Source: Desulfovibrio sp. UCD-KL4C (GTDB taxonomy: Bacteria; Desulfobacterota; Desulfovibrionia; Desulfovibrionales; Desulfovibrionaceae). From it: DNA of 64,000 nucleotides. This document shows, in pieces, positions 52,950 through 62,023 of this stretch (the stretch's first letter is position 1; the number at the start of each line of letters is the position of its first letter). The notes under the pieces were generated by a model. The model was not told the DNA's origin. It did not search any database and worked only from the letters and a program-made list of their open reading frames with translations. Location: positions 62,001 to 126,000 of the forward strand of contig NZ_VCNC01000003.1 in NCBI RefSeq assembly GCF_006210265.1. The letters run 5' to 3'. The translations under genes were made by a program, and so were the position numbers.

Positions 52950-54218
52950 ATGATGTATTTTTTTAGAACATTATTTATATCTATTATAGTCAGCGCGAGT
53001 CTGGTCTCTAATTGCTATGCCGGCGGTTGGACTCCGGTGATGGAAAGTACATCGCTTACTCCCAGAATGATCGTAGCTGTAGATAAAGGGAATCAAAAAC
53101 TTCATCTTCTTGTGCATAAAAGTCCACTTCATGCCGAAGCTACTCTTACTTGCGCGACTGGTAAAACTGCCGGAGATAAAGAAGTTGAGGGTGATAAGAA
53201 AACTCCTGAAGGGGTATATTTTACCAAGAGAAAACGTACTGACCTTGATGATTTTAAGCTATATGGAGATTTGGCCTTCCCTCTTGATTTTCCTAATCCG
53301 GTTGACCGCATTAAAGGTAAGACAGGATATGGAATTTGGATCCATGGTCGCGGCAAGCAATTAGTTGCAATGGATACACAAGGTTGTGTCGCTCTTAATA
53401 ATTCGGATATAAATTTTATTGATTCTAAAATACATCCGGGTACTCCAGTTGTTATCGGCGAGTCCGTTTCATGGGAAAATGCAACAGGAAAGCAGACTGC
53501 GGAATCCGCTGAACTAAAGAGTCTTGTCAACAAATGGGCTACAGACTGGTCAAATAAAGATGCCGGATTTTTTGATGCTTATTCCAGTAAATTATTCAGT
53601 AAAAGTGAAGGTAAGTCTTTTAAATTTTTTAAAAAACGTAAAAAGAGAATTTTTTCTAAAACATCATGGATTGATGTTTCAATTTTTAATCTTAACGCTT
53701 TGCCCGGTCCAGATTACTGGGTTACGTGGTTTGATCAATATTACAGATCCGGACATCTTTCATCTTCTACAGCTAAAAGATTATACTGGCAGAAAATTGA
53801 TGGAAACTGGAAAATTGTCGGGCGTGAATATAGCCCTGCCTCCCGTTCATTTAAAGATGAATACCTTGAATCGAAAAAGAATAGTGTGTTAACTTTTCTA
53901 GATGAATGGCGCTTGTCATGGCTTTCTGCTAATTTAGATAAATACTCTAAAATGTATGATTCTAAAGTTAGGCAAGGTAATATGCGCGGAATTAGAAAGG
54001 TAAAAGAACATAAAGAAGCTATCTGGAAAAAAAGAAAGCCTTTAACATTAGAATTTAGTAAAGTGAGACTAAAAGAGAATTCTGGTGGATTAGAAGTAGA
54101 TTTTAACCAAGCATATTCAGATATTTCTGGTTACAGCGACTTTGGTAGAAAGAAATTAGTCATTCGCCCAGTCAACGGGAAATGGCTTATTATCGATGAA
54201 CAATGGAGCAGAAGATAA
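52950..54218 (+). CDS. YkuD L,D-transpeptidase/carboxypeptidase with two NTF2-like units (Csd6/Pgp2-like)
   Basis: A 422-residue periplasmic enzyme: signal peptide 1-25. The YkuD domain (about 40-185) has the catalytic pattern 'IWIHGRGKQLVAMDTQGCVA' with His and Cys. Two related NTF2/SnoaL-like units follow (about 195-310 and 315-420), each starting with 'LVNKWATDWSNKDAGFFDAY' or 'FLDEWRLSWLSANLDKYSKM' and ending with 'WKIVGREYS' or 'WLIIDEQWS'. Helicobacter Csd6 and Campylobacter Pgp2 share YkuD plus an NTF2-like part and are L,D-carboxypeptidases trimming tetrapeptides. The stop overlaps the next start (TAATG). The ribosome binding site is distant. Confidence 0.87.
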   Translation: MMYFFRTLFISIIVSASLVSNCYAGGWTPVMESTSLTPRMIVAVDKGNQKLHLLVHKSPLHAEATLTCATGKTAGDKEVEGDKKTPEGVYFTKRKRTDLDDFKLYGDLAFPLDFPNPVDRIKGKTGYGIWIHGRGKQLVAMDTQGCVALNNSDINFIDSKIHPGTPVVIGESVSWENATGKQTAESAELKSLVNKWATDWSNKDAGFFDAYSSKLFSKSEGKSFKFFKKRKKRIFSKTSWIDVSIFNLNALPGPDYWVTWFDQYYRSGHLSSSTAKRLYWQKIDGNWKIVGREYSPASRSFKDEYLESKKNSVLTFLDEWRLSWLSANLDKYSKMYDSKVRQGNMRGIRKVKEHKEAIWKKRKPLTLEFSKVRLKENSGGLEVDFNQAYSDISGYSDFGRKKLVIRPVNGKWLIIDEQWSRR

Positions 54219-54922
54219 TGGGCAATACCAAGTACAATGTTCTTTTTATGCGGGATGATGATACTGTTAAACGGTATAGGTTAAGTCCTTTTTGGTTGGG
54301 AGTATTTATTTGGTTTATAGTTATCTTGGTGACATGTGCAGGATTAGGGGCATGGTCCGGTTATACTTTTTGGAATCAAAATTCGGAACTGCGGCAGGAT
54401 AAACATGAACTGCAAAAAAATCTTAATGAAGCTTCTGTTCAGCTTGAACGTCTTGAAAATGTAAATAAAATTTTAGATTCGTATGACCCTACTGAAGTTC
54501 AGTCTCTTTTAACTGCCGTTCCAGTTGAAGAGAAAAAGGTTGAATCATCTCCTCGCATTGATCTTAGCAAATTACTTTTTTATAAAAATCTTATGAGAGC
54601 CGGAGTTGAAAATGTGAAGCTCAATTTATCCGGAGGACGTCTTGCTTTAAGTTTTGACTTGAATAACTTGCAGACAGCCTCTTCGCTTAGCGGAGAAGCA
54701 AGGATTGAGCTTATCGGAAAGAATGGTAGTGAGGCCTTCATTAAAGCTAATCCTAATGATATGTCCTTTCATATACAAAGGTTTAAAGTTGTAAGAACAA
54801 GATTCGCAATACCATCCAAAATGTCTTTAAAAGATATTTACGGACTTCGTTTGATGATAAACACTACTAAGAGTGAGTTAATATACAGTGAAGTATACCC
54901 TTTGTCGCGTATTTTTAATTAG
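54218..54922 (+). CDS. Membrane-anchored coiled-coil protein of the cell-wall cluster
   Basis: A 234-residue protein with one membrane helix at about 27-50 (FWLGVFIWFIVILVTCAGLG), a coiled coil at about 60-95 (QDKHELQKNLNEASVQLERL) and a predicted beta-domain at 130-230 in the periplasm. I do not recognise the family. It starts in a TAATG overlap with the YkuD gene and overlaps the next gene by 35 bases, so the three are translationally coupled. The anchor plus coiled coil could tether or position the two enzymes, an inference from context only. Confidence 0.82.
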   Translation: MGNTKYNVLFMRDDDTVKRYRLSPFWLGVFIWFIVILVTCAGLGAWSGYTFWNQNSELRQDKHELQKNLNEASVQLERLENVNKILDSYDPTEVQSLLTAVPVEEKKVESSPRIDLSKLLFYKNLMRAGVENVKLNLSGGRLALSFDLNNLQTASSLSGEARIELIGKNGSEAFIKANPNDMSFHIQRFKVVRTRFAIPSKMSLKDIYGLRLMINTTKSELIYSEVYPLSRIFN

Positions 54923-56630
54923 TTTTATTACTCTTTTTTTTGCAGTATCACCCGCACATGCTCAGACTGTGCGGAATTATACCTTTTTTGAAGGAACGCA
55001 GTATCCTTTACGAGTTACCTGGGTTTTCGGGGATGAGCCAGGGCCGACTATTATGGTTCAGGGCGGAGTTCAGGGTGATGAGCTTTCCGGCTTTTTTACA
55101 GGGCAATTATTGACCAAGTGCAAGCTTCACAAAGGTAATCTGATTATTATTCCGCGTGCAAACGAACCTTCGATTCTACGGCGGTCTCGCCAGATAAATG
55201 TCGACCTTAATAGAAGATTTGATAAAGAATACAATAAATTTTATGAAGATCGTTTAGCCAAGGCCATTCGGTTTTTGCTTAATAACGCTGACGGGTTTAT
55301 TCATTTGCATGAAGGTAGTGGGTTCTATAATCCCAAATATATCAATAAAATGAGAAACCCAAAACGTTATGGTCAGTCATTAATCATAGATGCTACAGTT
55401 TACAAAAATATCCCTCTTGCTGATTTGTGCCAGCGTGCAATTGACAGTCTAAATTCAAAAATACCTAATAAATCATATTGGTTTACACTTTTTAATACTG
55501 ACACTTTTGATAAAACAACTCATTACCCTGAAATGCTAAAATCTTTAACTTGCTACGCTCTTGTTGAGCGTGGAATCCCAGCTATGGCGGTGGAAGTAAG
55601 TAAAGATATTATGGATCTTGAATGGAAAGTTCGCCATCAGTTACAAGCAACGGTTTATCTGCTTAAAGAATTTGGATTAGAAGTTGAGATTCCAAAATTT
55701 TCATTTCCTTCAGAAGGGAAAGCTACCGGACTAAAAATATTGATTAATGGCAGCCCTCTTTCTGGGAAGAGTGTGAATCTTGTTCGTGGAGGGCCTGTTT
55801 CAACTTCCGGCCAGGGTGATGTTGTTTCTGGTTCTATTCTTGAACCTGCTGTTGCGGTGTACGCAAGTGATCGGCCTAATTTGAACCTTTTAACAGCTCC
55901 GCGTATGGCTTTATCCTCATTTCCTGCACTTCAAGTCAGCCTTGATGGCGATACAACTACAACTGCAAAGGTTCGCTGGAGCGGACAGCAGGAAAGTTCT
56001 CCAGAACCTCATGGGCCAGTCTTTTTATGTTGGTTGAACGGTAACCCTCATTTTGTACCGACTTCAGGAGTGTTAAAGGTTCTGGAAGGCGATCAGTTTA
56101 TTATTGAAGGCGTTCTCGGTAGTAATAGAAATGAAATCCTTAACCTGAAAGGTTTTGTAGCATCAGCTACGGTTAATAGCGGACAGGACATCGGATATGA
56201 AATTATCATCGATCCTTCCAACTTTATGGATAAGTATAAGCTTAAAAGTCATGACGGTGTGGATCGTTATAGAATAGCCAGAGAAACTCCGGGTAAGCGT
56301 GGGGCAGAATTTTATCTTTCAGTTTTTCCGCGTATTGTAAAAGCTCTTAGGCTCAGTCGCTCACATGGGGATGACATGCTTGTTGATTGGAAGCGCGATG
56401 CTGTTCGTGAAGTTCCTGCAGATAGGTATGTTCTTGATGAGGCGTGGAGTAATGGAAAACTTGATAAAATTCAACCATTTATCAACAGTCTTCCTGTCGC
56501 TTGGGGCGAATACTTTGATGTTGAGTCTGGTAAAGAAGTAACAGTAACACTGCGTCATTCAACAACATTTGAACTTGTAGGCGGGATGACATTTAAAGGC
56601 TTAGCTCAGATGCAAACTTCGCTTGATTAA
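54888..56630 (+). CDS. M99/M14-type zinc carboxypeptidase (Csd4/Pgp1-like)
   Basis: A 580-residue secreted enzyme: signal peptide 1-25 (SFITLFFAVSPAHAQ). The zinc site is 'MVQGGVQGDELSGFF' (Gln and Glu, near residues 58-67) and 'DGFIHLHEGSGFY' (His near 135). Gln in place of the usual His is the mark of Csd4-type D,L-carboxypeptidases, which trim peptidoglycan tripeptides to dipeptides. A later 'ERGIPAMAVEVSKDI' fits the catalytic Glu. C-terminal 300 residues are beta-rich. It is the third member of the coupled cluster. Confidence 0.88.
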   Translation: MKYTLCRVFLISFITLFFAVSPAHAQTVRNYTFFEGTQYPLRVTWVFGDEPGPTIMVQGGVQGDELSGFFTGQLLTKCKLHKGNLIIIPRANEPSILRRSRQINVDLNRRFDKEYNKFYEDRLAKAIRFLLNNADGFIHLHEGSGFYNPKYINKMRNPKRYGQSLIIDATVYKNIPLADLCQRAIDSLNSKIPNKSYWFTLFNTDTFDKTTHYPEMLKSLTCYALVERGIPAMAVEVSKDIMDLEWKVRHQLQATVYLLKEFGLEVEIPKFSFPSEGKATGLKILINGSPLSGKSVNLVRGGPVSTSGQGDVVSGSILEPAVAVYASDRPNLNLLTAPRMALSSFPALQVSLDGDTTTTAKVRWSGQQESSPEPHGPVFLCWLNGNPHFVPTSGVLKVLEGDQFIIEGVLGSNRNEILNLKGFVASATVNSGQDIGYEIIIDPSNFMDKYKLKSHDGVDRYRIARETPGKRGAEFYLSVFPRIVKALRLSRSHGDDMLVDWKRDAVREVPADRYVLDEAWSNGKLDKIQPFINSLPVAWGEYFDVESGKEVTVTLRHSTTFELVGGMTFKGLAQMQTSLD

Positions 56631-56651
56631 TTGATAGGCACGAGGAGTATT

Positions 56652-57461
56652 ATGAAATCCATAACTGAAAATTGCTATGTTAATCTTCCTCTTAGATATA
56701 TTTACAACACTCCTGAGTATCTGGATCTGTTTATTGAAAATTCAATTCAGCCTGAATTGGGGCTGGACTGTTTAGGAAGTGAATGCCTCAGTAAAGACTG
56801 GTTGCTTAGTATCAGAGACCGCCTTGCTGCCGCAGGGCTGAAATGTACAACGCATCTTCCTTTTCTGGACTTAAAGCCATCCAGCCTTAACCCTGCGATT
56901 CGTCAAGCTTCTATTGATACCTTATGCGGGGCATTTGAGCTTGCAAAAATATTTTCTCCTGAAAGAATGGTAATGCATCCATCCTTTACTTCATGGCTTG
57001 AGCCGCCTCTTTTTGAGGAAGCTTATGAAAATTGTCTGGATGGAGTTCGTAGTTTAAGTGATTCTTGGCCTGACCATCCGATGCTATGCTTAGAAAATAC
57101 CTATGAGTATGATCCCGGTCCGCTTATGCAGCTTGTAGAAGATTTGGACCGCGAAAATATAGGCATTTGTTTTGATGTGGGACATTGGCATTCTTTTTCT
57201 AAAGGATCGGAGAATAATGACTTTGATTTCTGGTTTGATTCATTTGCTCCGTACATACGCCATATGCATCTGCATGATAATATGGGGCGTAAAGATGATC
57301 ATCTAGCTTTAGGTGAAGGGAGTATAAAGTGGGAGCAAATTATTCATCGTGTTAAGGAACTTGACCCTCTTCCTTCAATGACACTTGAACCACACACTCG
57401 TGATGCTTTTGAATCTAGTTTAAAATATTTCAAGGATAAAATCGTGCCGAAATTATTTTAG
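56652..57461 (+). CDS. TIM-barrel sugar isomerase/AP-endonuclease-2-like protein
   Basis: A 269-residue xylose-isomerase-like barrel: 'TTHLPFLDLKPSSLN', 'RMVMHPSFTSWLEPP', 'MLCLENTYEYDPGPLMQLVE', 'IGICFDVGHWHSFSKG', 'IRHMHLHDNMGRKDDHLALG', 'LEPHTRDAFESSL'. These carry the His/Glu/Asp metal ligands of the fold. Possible identity includes CbiR, the cobamide-remodelling phosphodiesterase found in related anaerobes; I cannot decide. GAGGAG precedes the ATG at 56652. It follows the M99 gene by 21 bases and may belong to that operon. Confidence 0.82.
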   Translation: MKSITENCYVNLPLRYIYNTPEYLDLFIENSIQPELGLDCLGSECLSKDWLLSIRDRLAAAGLKCTTHLPFLDLKPSSLNPAIRQASIDTLCGAFELAKIFSPERMVMHPSFTSWLEPPLFEEAYENCLDGVRSLSDSWPDHPMLCLENTYEYDPGPLMQLVEDLDRENIGICFDVGHWHSFSKGSENNDFDFWFDSFAPYIRHMHLHDNMGRKDDHLALGEGSIKWEQIIHRVKELDPLPSMTLEPHTRDAFESSLKYFKDKIVPKLF

Positions 57462-57666
57462 TATTTGCAGCTTTCAAGATATGTACCTTAATTTTATAGC
57501 GGGTTAATTTTGTAATAGAAGTTAATCCGCTAAAATTTGCAAAATAAATTCCGCGGTATTTTTTTATATAGCTAAAGTTAAAAATTAAATTGTATTAAAT
57601 AAACAAAATTAGATGGATATGAGAATCTTTTGAAAAAGATCTCGTAACTATAAAGGCATTAAAGAA

Positions 57667-58452
57667 ATGGGCACCATATTCACACAGGCAATAGTCAGAA
57701 CTCCAGCAGATAGTTTAGGAGACGGTTTGACCGAGGCGGGGCTTGGTTGTCCAGATATGGATCTGGCTAATGTTCAACACCGCAATTATATAAAATATTT
57801 TGAGAGTAAAGGAATTAGCGTGACGGTTCTTGATGCCGATCCGCAGTATCCTGATTCTGTTTTTGTTGAAGATACCGCTGTGATGATCCCTGTCGCCGGC
57901 GGTGTTGCCGTTTTTATTACTTGCCCCGGGGCGCAATCCAGGCGCGGAGAAGTGTCCCGTATCAAGAATATAATTTCTAATGTCACGGATGAAGTTTTTC
58001 AGATGGAAGGGAACGGACTCATGGAGGGCGGTGATGTCCTGCTCATGGGTAATACTTTTTTTGTAGGTATAGATTCGCGCACTAATTTGGAAGGTTTTGA
58101 GCAGTTTTCAAAGGTTGCCTGCAAATTAGGGTACGAATGCGTAGCTGTGCCGTTTGAAAATGGAATGCCGCATCTCAAAACAGAATTATCCGCTTTGGAT
58201 GATGAAACCTTGATTATGAGTAGTCGTTTTTCTACTCGGGATGAATTTTCACGCTTTAAAAAGCTGGTTGCTCCCACTGGAGAAGAATATGCTACTAACT
58301 GTTTATACACTGGTAATGCGCTGCTCGTTCCGGCTGGGTTTCCAGCAACAGCGGAACTGATCAGTAAAAACGGGTTTAATCCTGATTTTATCGATATGTC
58401 TGAGTTCAGAAAAATGGACGGAGGACTGACCTGTCTGTCATTGCGCTGGTAA
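57667..58452 (+). CDS. Dimethylarginine dimethylaminohydrolase-like enzyme
   Basis: A 261-residue amidinotransferase-fold hydrolase. 'SVFVEDTAVMIP' near 61, 'LMEGGDVLLMGNTFFVG' near 119, the histidine in 'GMPHLKTELSALDD' near 172, and the cysteine nucleophile in 'MDGGLTCLSLRW' at the C-terminus. It would hydrolyse N-methylated arginines to citrulline. The same fold includes arginine deiminase; the length and the absence of an insertion favour DDAH. The ribosome binding site is weak (AAAGG). It stands alone. Confidence 0.92.
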   Translation: MGTIFTQAIVRTPADSLGDGLTEAGLGCPDMDLANVQHRNYIKYFESKGISVTVLDADPQYPDSVFVEDTAVMIPVAGGVAVFITCPGAQSRRGEVSRIKNIISNVTDEVFQMEGNGLMEGGDVLLMGNTFFVGIDSRTNLEGFEQFSKVACKLGYECVAVPFENGMPHLKTELSALDDETLIMSSRFSTRDEFSRFKKLVAPTGEEYATNCLYTGNALLVPAGFPATAELISKNGFNPDFIDMSEFRKMDGGLTCLSLRW

Positions 58453-58462
58453 TATGTCTATA

Positions 58463-58984
58463 TCAAAGTGATATTTTTTCAAGCGCGTCTTGCAAAATTT
58501 CTTCATAACTTTGGTCGGAACGTACAATGAGATGTGCAGCGTTCATGAAGCTCGGCTCAAACCTGTTGAGCAGTAGTGAAATTTGTTCGCGTGCATCTTC
58601 TGATCTGTCAGAAGCGTTTAGCAGTGTTATGAAATCTGACATGATGTAAAGTACTTTACCGTTATCTTTTAGCAGATTGCGATTTTTTTCTGAAAGAGCG
58701 GCTCCCCTGGGAAGGCTTACGATCTGATTGTCATTAGCTGCTGCTTCTGTGATAGCAGGGTTTCCGTCAGCTCTTTTAATGATTAGAACTTCTCTACCAA
58801 GTTTTTTGGCAATATCTGCTGCGATGGATCTTCTCAGGTCATCATCAAGCGAAAAAATGAAGACATTTCCAGAATCTCTTCCGCCTATGACTATATCTTT
58901 ATCCTTGTTGGAAGTACGGATGTTTATTTTCTGGGGCTCGGTTACCTGGTATTTAAGATCAGTCATTTCAATTGTCGTTTTCAC
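58463..58984 (-). CDS. Shikimate-kinase-like protein without a P-loop
   Basis: A 173-residue protein. From residue 55 it follows shikimate kinases: 'AADIAKKLGREVLIIKRADG', 'VSLPRGAALSEKNRNLLKDN', 'GKVLYIMSDFITLL', 'REQISLLLNRFEPSFMNAAH', 'LIVRSDQSYEEILQDALEKI'. The phosphate-binding loop GxxxxGK[ST] is replaced around residues 43-52 by 'IFSLDDDLRR', and the GGG of the shikimate site by PRG. It should therefore not be an active kinase; a regulatory role is possible. The start is GTG with AGGAG. Confidence 0.8.
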   Translation of the reverse strand: MKTTIEMTDLKYQVTEPQKINIRTSNKDKDIVIGGRDSGNVFIFSLDDDLRRSIAADIAKKLGREVLIIKRADGNPAITEAAANDNQIVSLPRGAALSEKNRNLLKDNGKVLYIMSDFITLLNASDRSEDAREQISLLLNRFEPSFMNAAHLIVRSDQSYEEILQDALEKISL

Positions 58985-59040
58985 AGTAATACTCCTGATG
59001 TGTATTTTATAATTTGCTTGTTATTGTTTAAGAATTTTAA

Positions 59041-59724
59041 TTAAGACTTGCGTGCGAAATGAACCGTGCGTTTGTATTGTGAATCATCAGGAAGTTCTTT
59101 TGAAAGATAGGTAATCGTCCACTTTTCAGCAAAAAGGTTTTGCGTAAAATCAAGCAGATTGAAAAACCCGTTTTTGATATTAGCCTGCGGGTATAATTTA
59201 AGAAGGTTACTTACAGACATACCGAAGTGTCTTTCTACCAGATAAATCGGGCGGAATGTTAAGAGCATTTCAGATTCGCTTCTGCTCTCAAGACCTTTAA
59301 GTATTGGAATTAAAAAGCCGCTTGAAATATTAATTTTGCCGAGAATATCGATCAGCATGCCCATATCAAAAGTTTGAGTCGCTGGTTCTGATGCAAAGTT
59401 GCATGTTTCAAACTCTACACCTTTAATATTATAGAGAGCGGCGAGTTTTCTTGCTCCTTTGATTACCTTGGGTTCAATATCATAACCGACAACTTTCTTT
59501 GCTCCGCGTTCGTGAGCATAGAACGTAAAGTGGCCAAGGTTGCATCCCAGATCGCAGACAGTTTTTCCTTTAAAACAAAGATCTGTAAACTCTGGATCAA
59601 TTCCGTCAATATCATGCCCGACTCCGTTGCTCAGCTTGTTTTTTTCAAAGTCATATAGCGGACGCCAGATTATATCCTGTCCCACTTCTTCGACAATTTT
59701 ATTGATTTCTGCGTTTGGAGTCAT
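59041..59724 (-). CDS. Class I SAM-dependent methyltransferase
   Basis: A 227-residue enzyme. SAM motif 'TVCDLGCNLGHFTFYAHERG' near residue 53, then 'KKVVGYDIEPKVIKGARKLA', 'FDMGMLIDILGKI'. The rest is unassigned; the start 'VGQDIIWRPLYDFEKNKLSN' is seen in lipid or small-molecule methyltransferases. Substrate unknown. It shares the strand with the pseudo-shikimate kinase gene 56 bases downstream and could be co-transcribed. Confidence 0.87.
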   Translation of the reverse strand: MTPNAEINKIVEEVGQDIIWRPLYDFEKNKLSNGVGHDIDGIDPEFTDLCFKGKTVCDLGCNLGHFTFYAHERGAKKVVGYDIEPKVIKGARKLAALYNIKGVEFETCNFASEPATQTFDMGMLIDILGKINISSGFLIPILKGLESRSESEMLLTFRPIYLVERHFGMSVSNLLKLYPQANIKNGFFNLLDFTQNLFAEKWTITYLSKELPDDSQYKRTVHFARKS

Positions 59725-59866
59725 ATTCGTTCTCTGTTTATTCGCTGGTGAATTTTTTAATAATAAATTTAAGGCATTTTTTCATGCTTAATTCAATTTC
59801 CGATTTCGGGTATAGCTGTATTACAATAGTAACTCAAGAACCTGATTCGGATTGCATGGTTTTTTA

Positions 59867-60679
59867 ATGCGTGTTACTCAAAATCCCCTAATCAGGAGAT
59901 ATTTCTTGCAACATATCAGCGAACCGTTTGCCTCCGGTCAATCATTCATTCATAGCTCTCATCCCGGTTTTCGGGTTATTTGTGCATTTCTTTTCTCCCT
60001 TGTCGGGGCATTGATTATGTCACTTTCTGCTGCGGTGATGGTTTTTATTTCCGGTCTTATTTTCGCTTTTTTTGCACGGCTGCCCATGCTGAGCCTTATG
60101 AAACGACTACTCTATGTTAATGGTTTTATTTTTTTTCTATGGCTTTTTTTGCCGTTTTCCAGGCCCGGTGAACCGCTTTTTATAGTTGGACCTTTTACTG
60201 CTTCAGCTGAAGGTATTTTATACGCAGCGATTATCACCTTGAAATCGAATGGGATTGTTCTGGCTGCTACTGCTCTTATTTCAACTATGCCCGTGCAATT
60301 GATGGGTGCAGGAATGCAGTCACTTAAATTGCCTGATAAGCTGTGCAGGCTGTTTTTGTTCACATGGCGATATGTGCACGTTATGGGCGAAGAGTATGAG
60401 AAGATGAAGCGCGCTGCCGTTATGCGCGGCTTTGTTCCGCGTAACAGTATGAGAACTTACCGCACCTATGCATGGCTGCTTGGGATGTTGTTAGTGCGGA
60501 GCTGGGATAGGGCGCAGATCGTTTGGCAGGCAATGCTTTGTCGTGGATTTTTCGGTAAATTTTATACTTTAAATGTTTTTAAAGTCAGGAGGTCTGATTG
60601 GCTTCTTTTTGGAATGACGGTTATGCTTGCAACCGCTGCTATTTTTTTTCAGTTGCATAAAATTGAGGTGTTTTGGTGA
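59867..60679 (+). CDS. cbiQ: ECF transporter permease CbiQ
   Basis: A 270-residue energy-coupling-factor membrane subunit (T component) with about five helices. Diagnostic: 'LFLFTWRYVHVMGEEYEKMK', 'RAAVMRGFVPRNSMRTYRTY' and 'DRAQIVWQAMLCRGFFGKFY', each with the Ala-Arg-Gly pattern that couples to the ATPase. It serves cobalt or nickel uptake. There is no CbiM/NikM substrate component nearby. Start uncertain (ATG at 59867 or TTG at 59852); neither has a good ribosome binding site. Confidence 0.92.
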   Translation: MRVTQNPLIRRYFLQHISEPFASGQSFIHSSHPGFRVICAFLFSLVGALIMSLSAAVMVFISGLIFAFFARLPMLSLMKRLLYVNGFIFFLWLFLPFSRPGEPLFIVGPFTASAEGILYAAIITLKSNGIVLAATALISTMPVQLMGAGMQSLKLPDKLCRLFLFTWRYVHVMGEEYEKMKRAAVMRGFVPRNSMRTYRTYAWLLGMLLVRSWDRAQIVWQAMLCRGFFGKFYTLNVFKVRRSDWLLFGMTVMLATAAIFFQLHKIEVFW

Positions 60680-61377
60680 GTTATCCGATTTTTTCTTTGC
60701 GCGATATAAATTTTGTTTATCCCGGTGGTAACGAGGTTTTAAAGTCCGTTAATTTTGATTTACACTGCGGCGAAAAAGTTGCGTTTACCGGACATAACGG
60801 CAGTGGTAAAACTACCATTCTCCATATCATTATGGGACTTTTGACACCAACGTCCGGGCAGGTCCTTTTTAAAAACAGCGAAATGAAAAGTGAGAAAGAT
60901 TTCAGGGAACTTCGTAAATGCGTAGGACTTCTTTTCCAGCAGGCGGATGATCAGCTTTTTTGTCCTACCGTTATCGAAGATGTAGCTTTCGGACCTTTGA
61001 ATCTGGGAAAAAATCCTGATGAGGCGCGTGAAATTTCAAAAAAGATACTCTGCTTACTCGGTCTCTCTGGTTATGAAGAAAGAGTAACTTATCGTTTGTC
61101 CGGTGGTGAAAAAAAACTGGTATCGCTTGCAACAGTGCTGGCAATGCAGCCCGAAGCGCTGGTTCTTGATGAACCTACTAATGATTTAGATCCTTCAATG
61201 CGGGACAGACTTGCTGATATTTTATGTTCACTTGATGTCGCAATGCTTGTCGTTTCACATGATCTGAATTTTTTAAAGAAAGTCACTGATGTTGAATATT
61301 CGTGCTGTCATGGAATTGTTCAAAAGGGTGCATCTGTTTTCACTGCTGACAATAGTTGCTTAAATTGCAAATTATGA
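60676..61377 (+). CDS. cbiO: ECF transporter ATPase CbiO
   Basis: A 233-residue ABC ATPase: Walker A 'GHNGSGKTTILHIIMG', Q loop 'LLFQQADDQLFCPTVIEDVA', signature 'YRLSGGEKKLVSLATVLA', Walker B 'ALVLDEPTNDLDPSM', H loop 'VVSHDLNF'. It drives CbiQ. It begins with GTG overlapping the cbiQ stop by four bases (GTGA), with GAGGTG ahead. The family name CbiO fits the partner; the ion is inferred. Confidence 0.94.
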   Translation: MSYPIFSLRDINFVYPGGNEVLKSVNFDLHCGEKVAFTGHNGSGKTTILHIIMGLLTPTSGQVLFKNSEMKSEKDFRELRKCVGLLFQQADDQLFCPTVIEDVAFGPLNLGKNPDEAREISKKILCLLGLSGYEERVTYRLSGGEKKLVSLATVLAMQPEALVLDEPTNDLDPSMRDRLADILCSLDVAMLVVSHDLNFLKKVTDVEYSCCHGIVQKGASVFTADNSCLNCKL

Positions 61378-61409
61378 TTTTGTGACTTCTAAATTTAAAG
61401 GAGGACCGT

Positions 61410-61802
61410 ATGCCCAAGTTTAAATTTTTGTTGTTGGTAGTAGGGATACTTTTGTCTGTTTCCAGTTGTTTTGATGCTGAAACCAAAACGATGAAAGTCA
61501 CAGCGACAGCTTATACCTCGAAAGTTGATCAAACTTCTGCAACGCCTTTTATCGGCGCATGGGGTGATAGATTAAAGCCCGGGATGAAGGTTATTGCCGT
61601 ATCGCGTGATTTGCTTAAGAAGGGGCTTATCCATGATACTGCTGTAAAAATTGAAGGTCTTGAAGGTAAGTATCTTGTTAAAGATAAAATGAATGAACGC
61701 TGGACTGACAGGATTGATATCTACATGGGACTTAATACTGACGCTGCAGATGAGTGGGGTGAACGCGAAGTTGTTATTACATGGGAAAATCTTGAAAGAT
61801 GA
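61410..61802 (+). CDS. 3D-domain lipoprotein
   Basis: A 130-residue protein with signal 'FKFLLLVVGILLSVSSC' (lipobox Cys near 20). The 3D domain is seen as 'VTATAYTSKVDQTSATPFIG', 'AWGDRLKPGMKVIAVSRDLL' and 'RWTDRIDIYMGLNTDAADEW', with the Asp residues that name the family. It resembles the catalytic double-psi barrel of MltA-like lytic transglycosylases and may act on peptidoglycan. AGGAGG precedes the ATG. Follows cbiO by 32 bases, so it may be co-transcribed. Confidence 0.92.
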   Translation: MPKFKFLLLVVGILLSVSSCFDAETKTMKVTATAYTSKVDQTSATPFIGAWGDRLKPGMKVIAVSRDLLKKGLIHDTAVKIEGLEGKYLVKDKMNERWTDRIDIYMGLNTDAADEWGEREVVITWENLER

Positions 61803-61835
61803 CGATATTAAATTTTGATCTCAGTGTAAAAAAAT

Positions 61836-61868
61836 AAAGCGTGTTTCGGGTCGCGAAGCACGCTTTTT
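61836..61868 (+). terminator. Terminator after the 3D lipoprotein gene
   Basis: Arms AAAGCGTG and CACGCTTT with an inner TTCG / CGAA pairing, followed by TTTTTAT. Confidence 0.88.
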
Positions 61869-62023
61869 ATATGTAAGCAAAGTGATAGAGGTATTACTTA
61901 AAAAATAGTTTCGAATCGTCACTCAACCTCTTTATTTTTTCAGATGATTTACGTAAGGATGAGCTGCGTTGCCGTTTTTTAATTTGTTTCACATTAGTAA
62001 ATGCAAGATTTATGGAGTATTAT

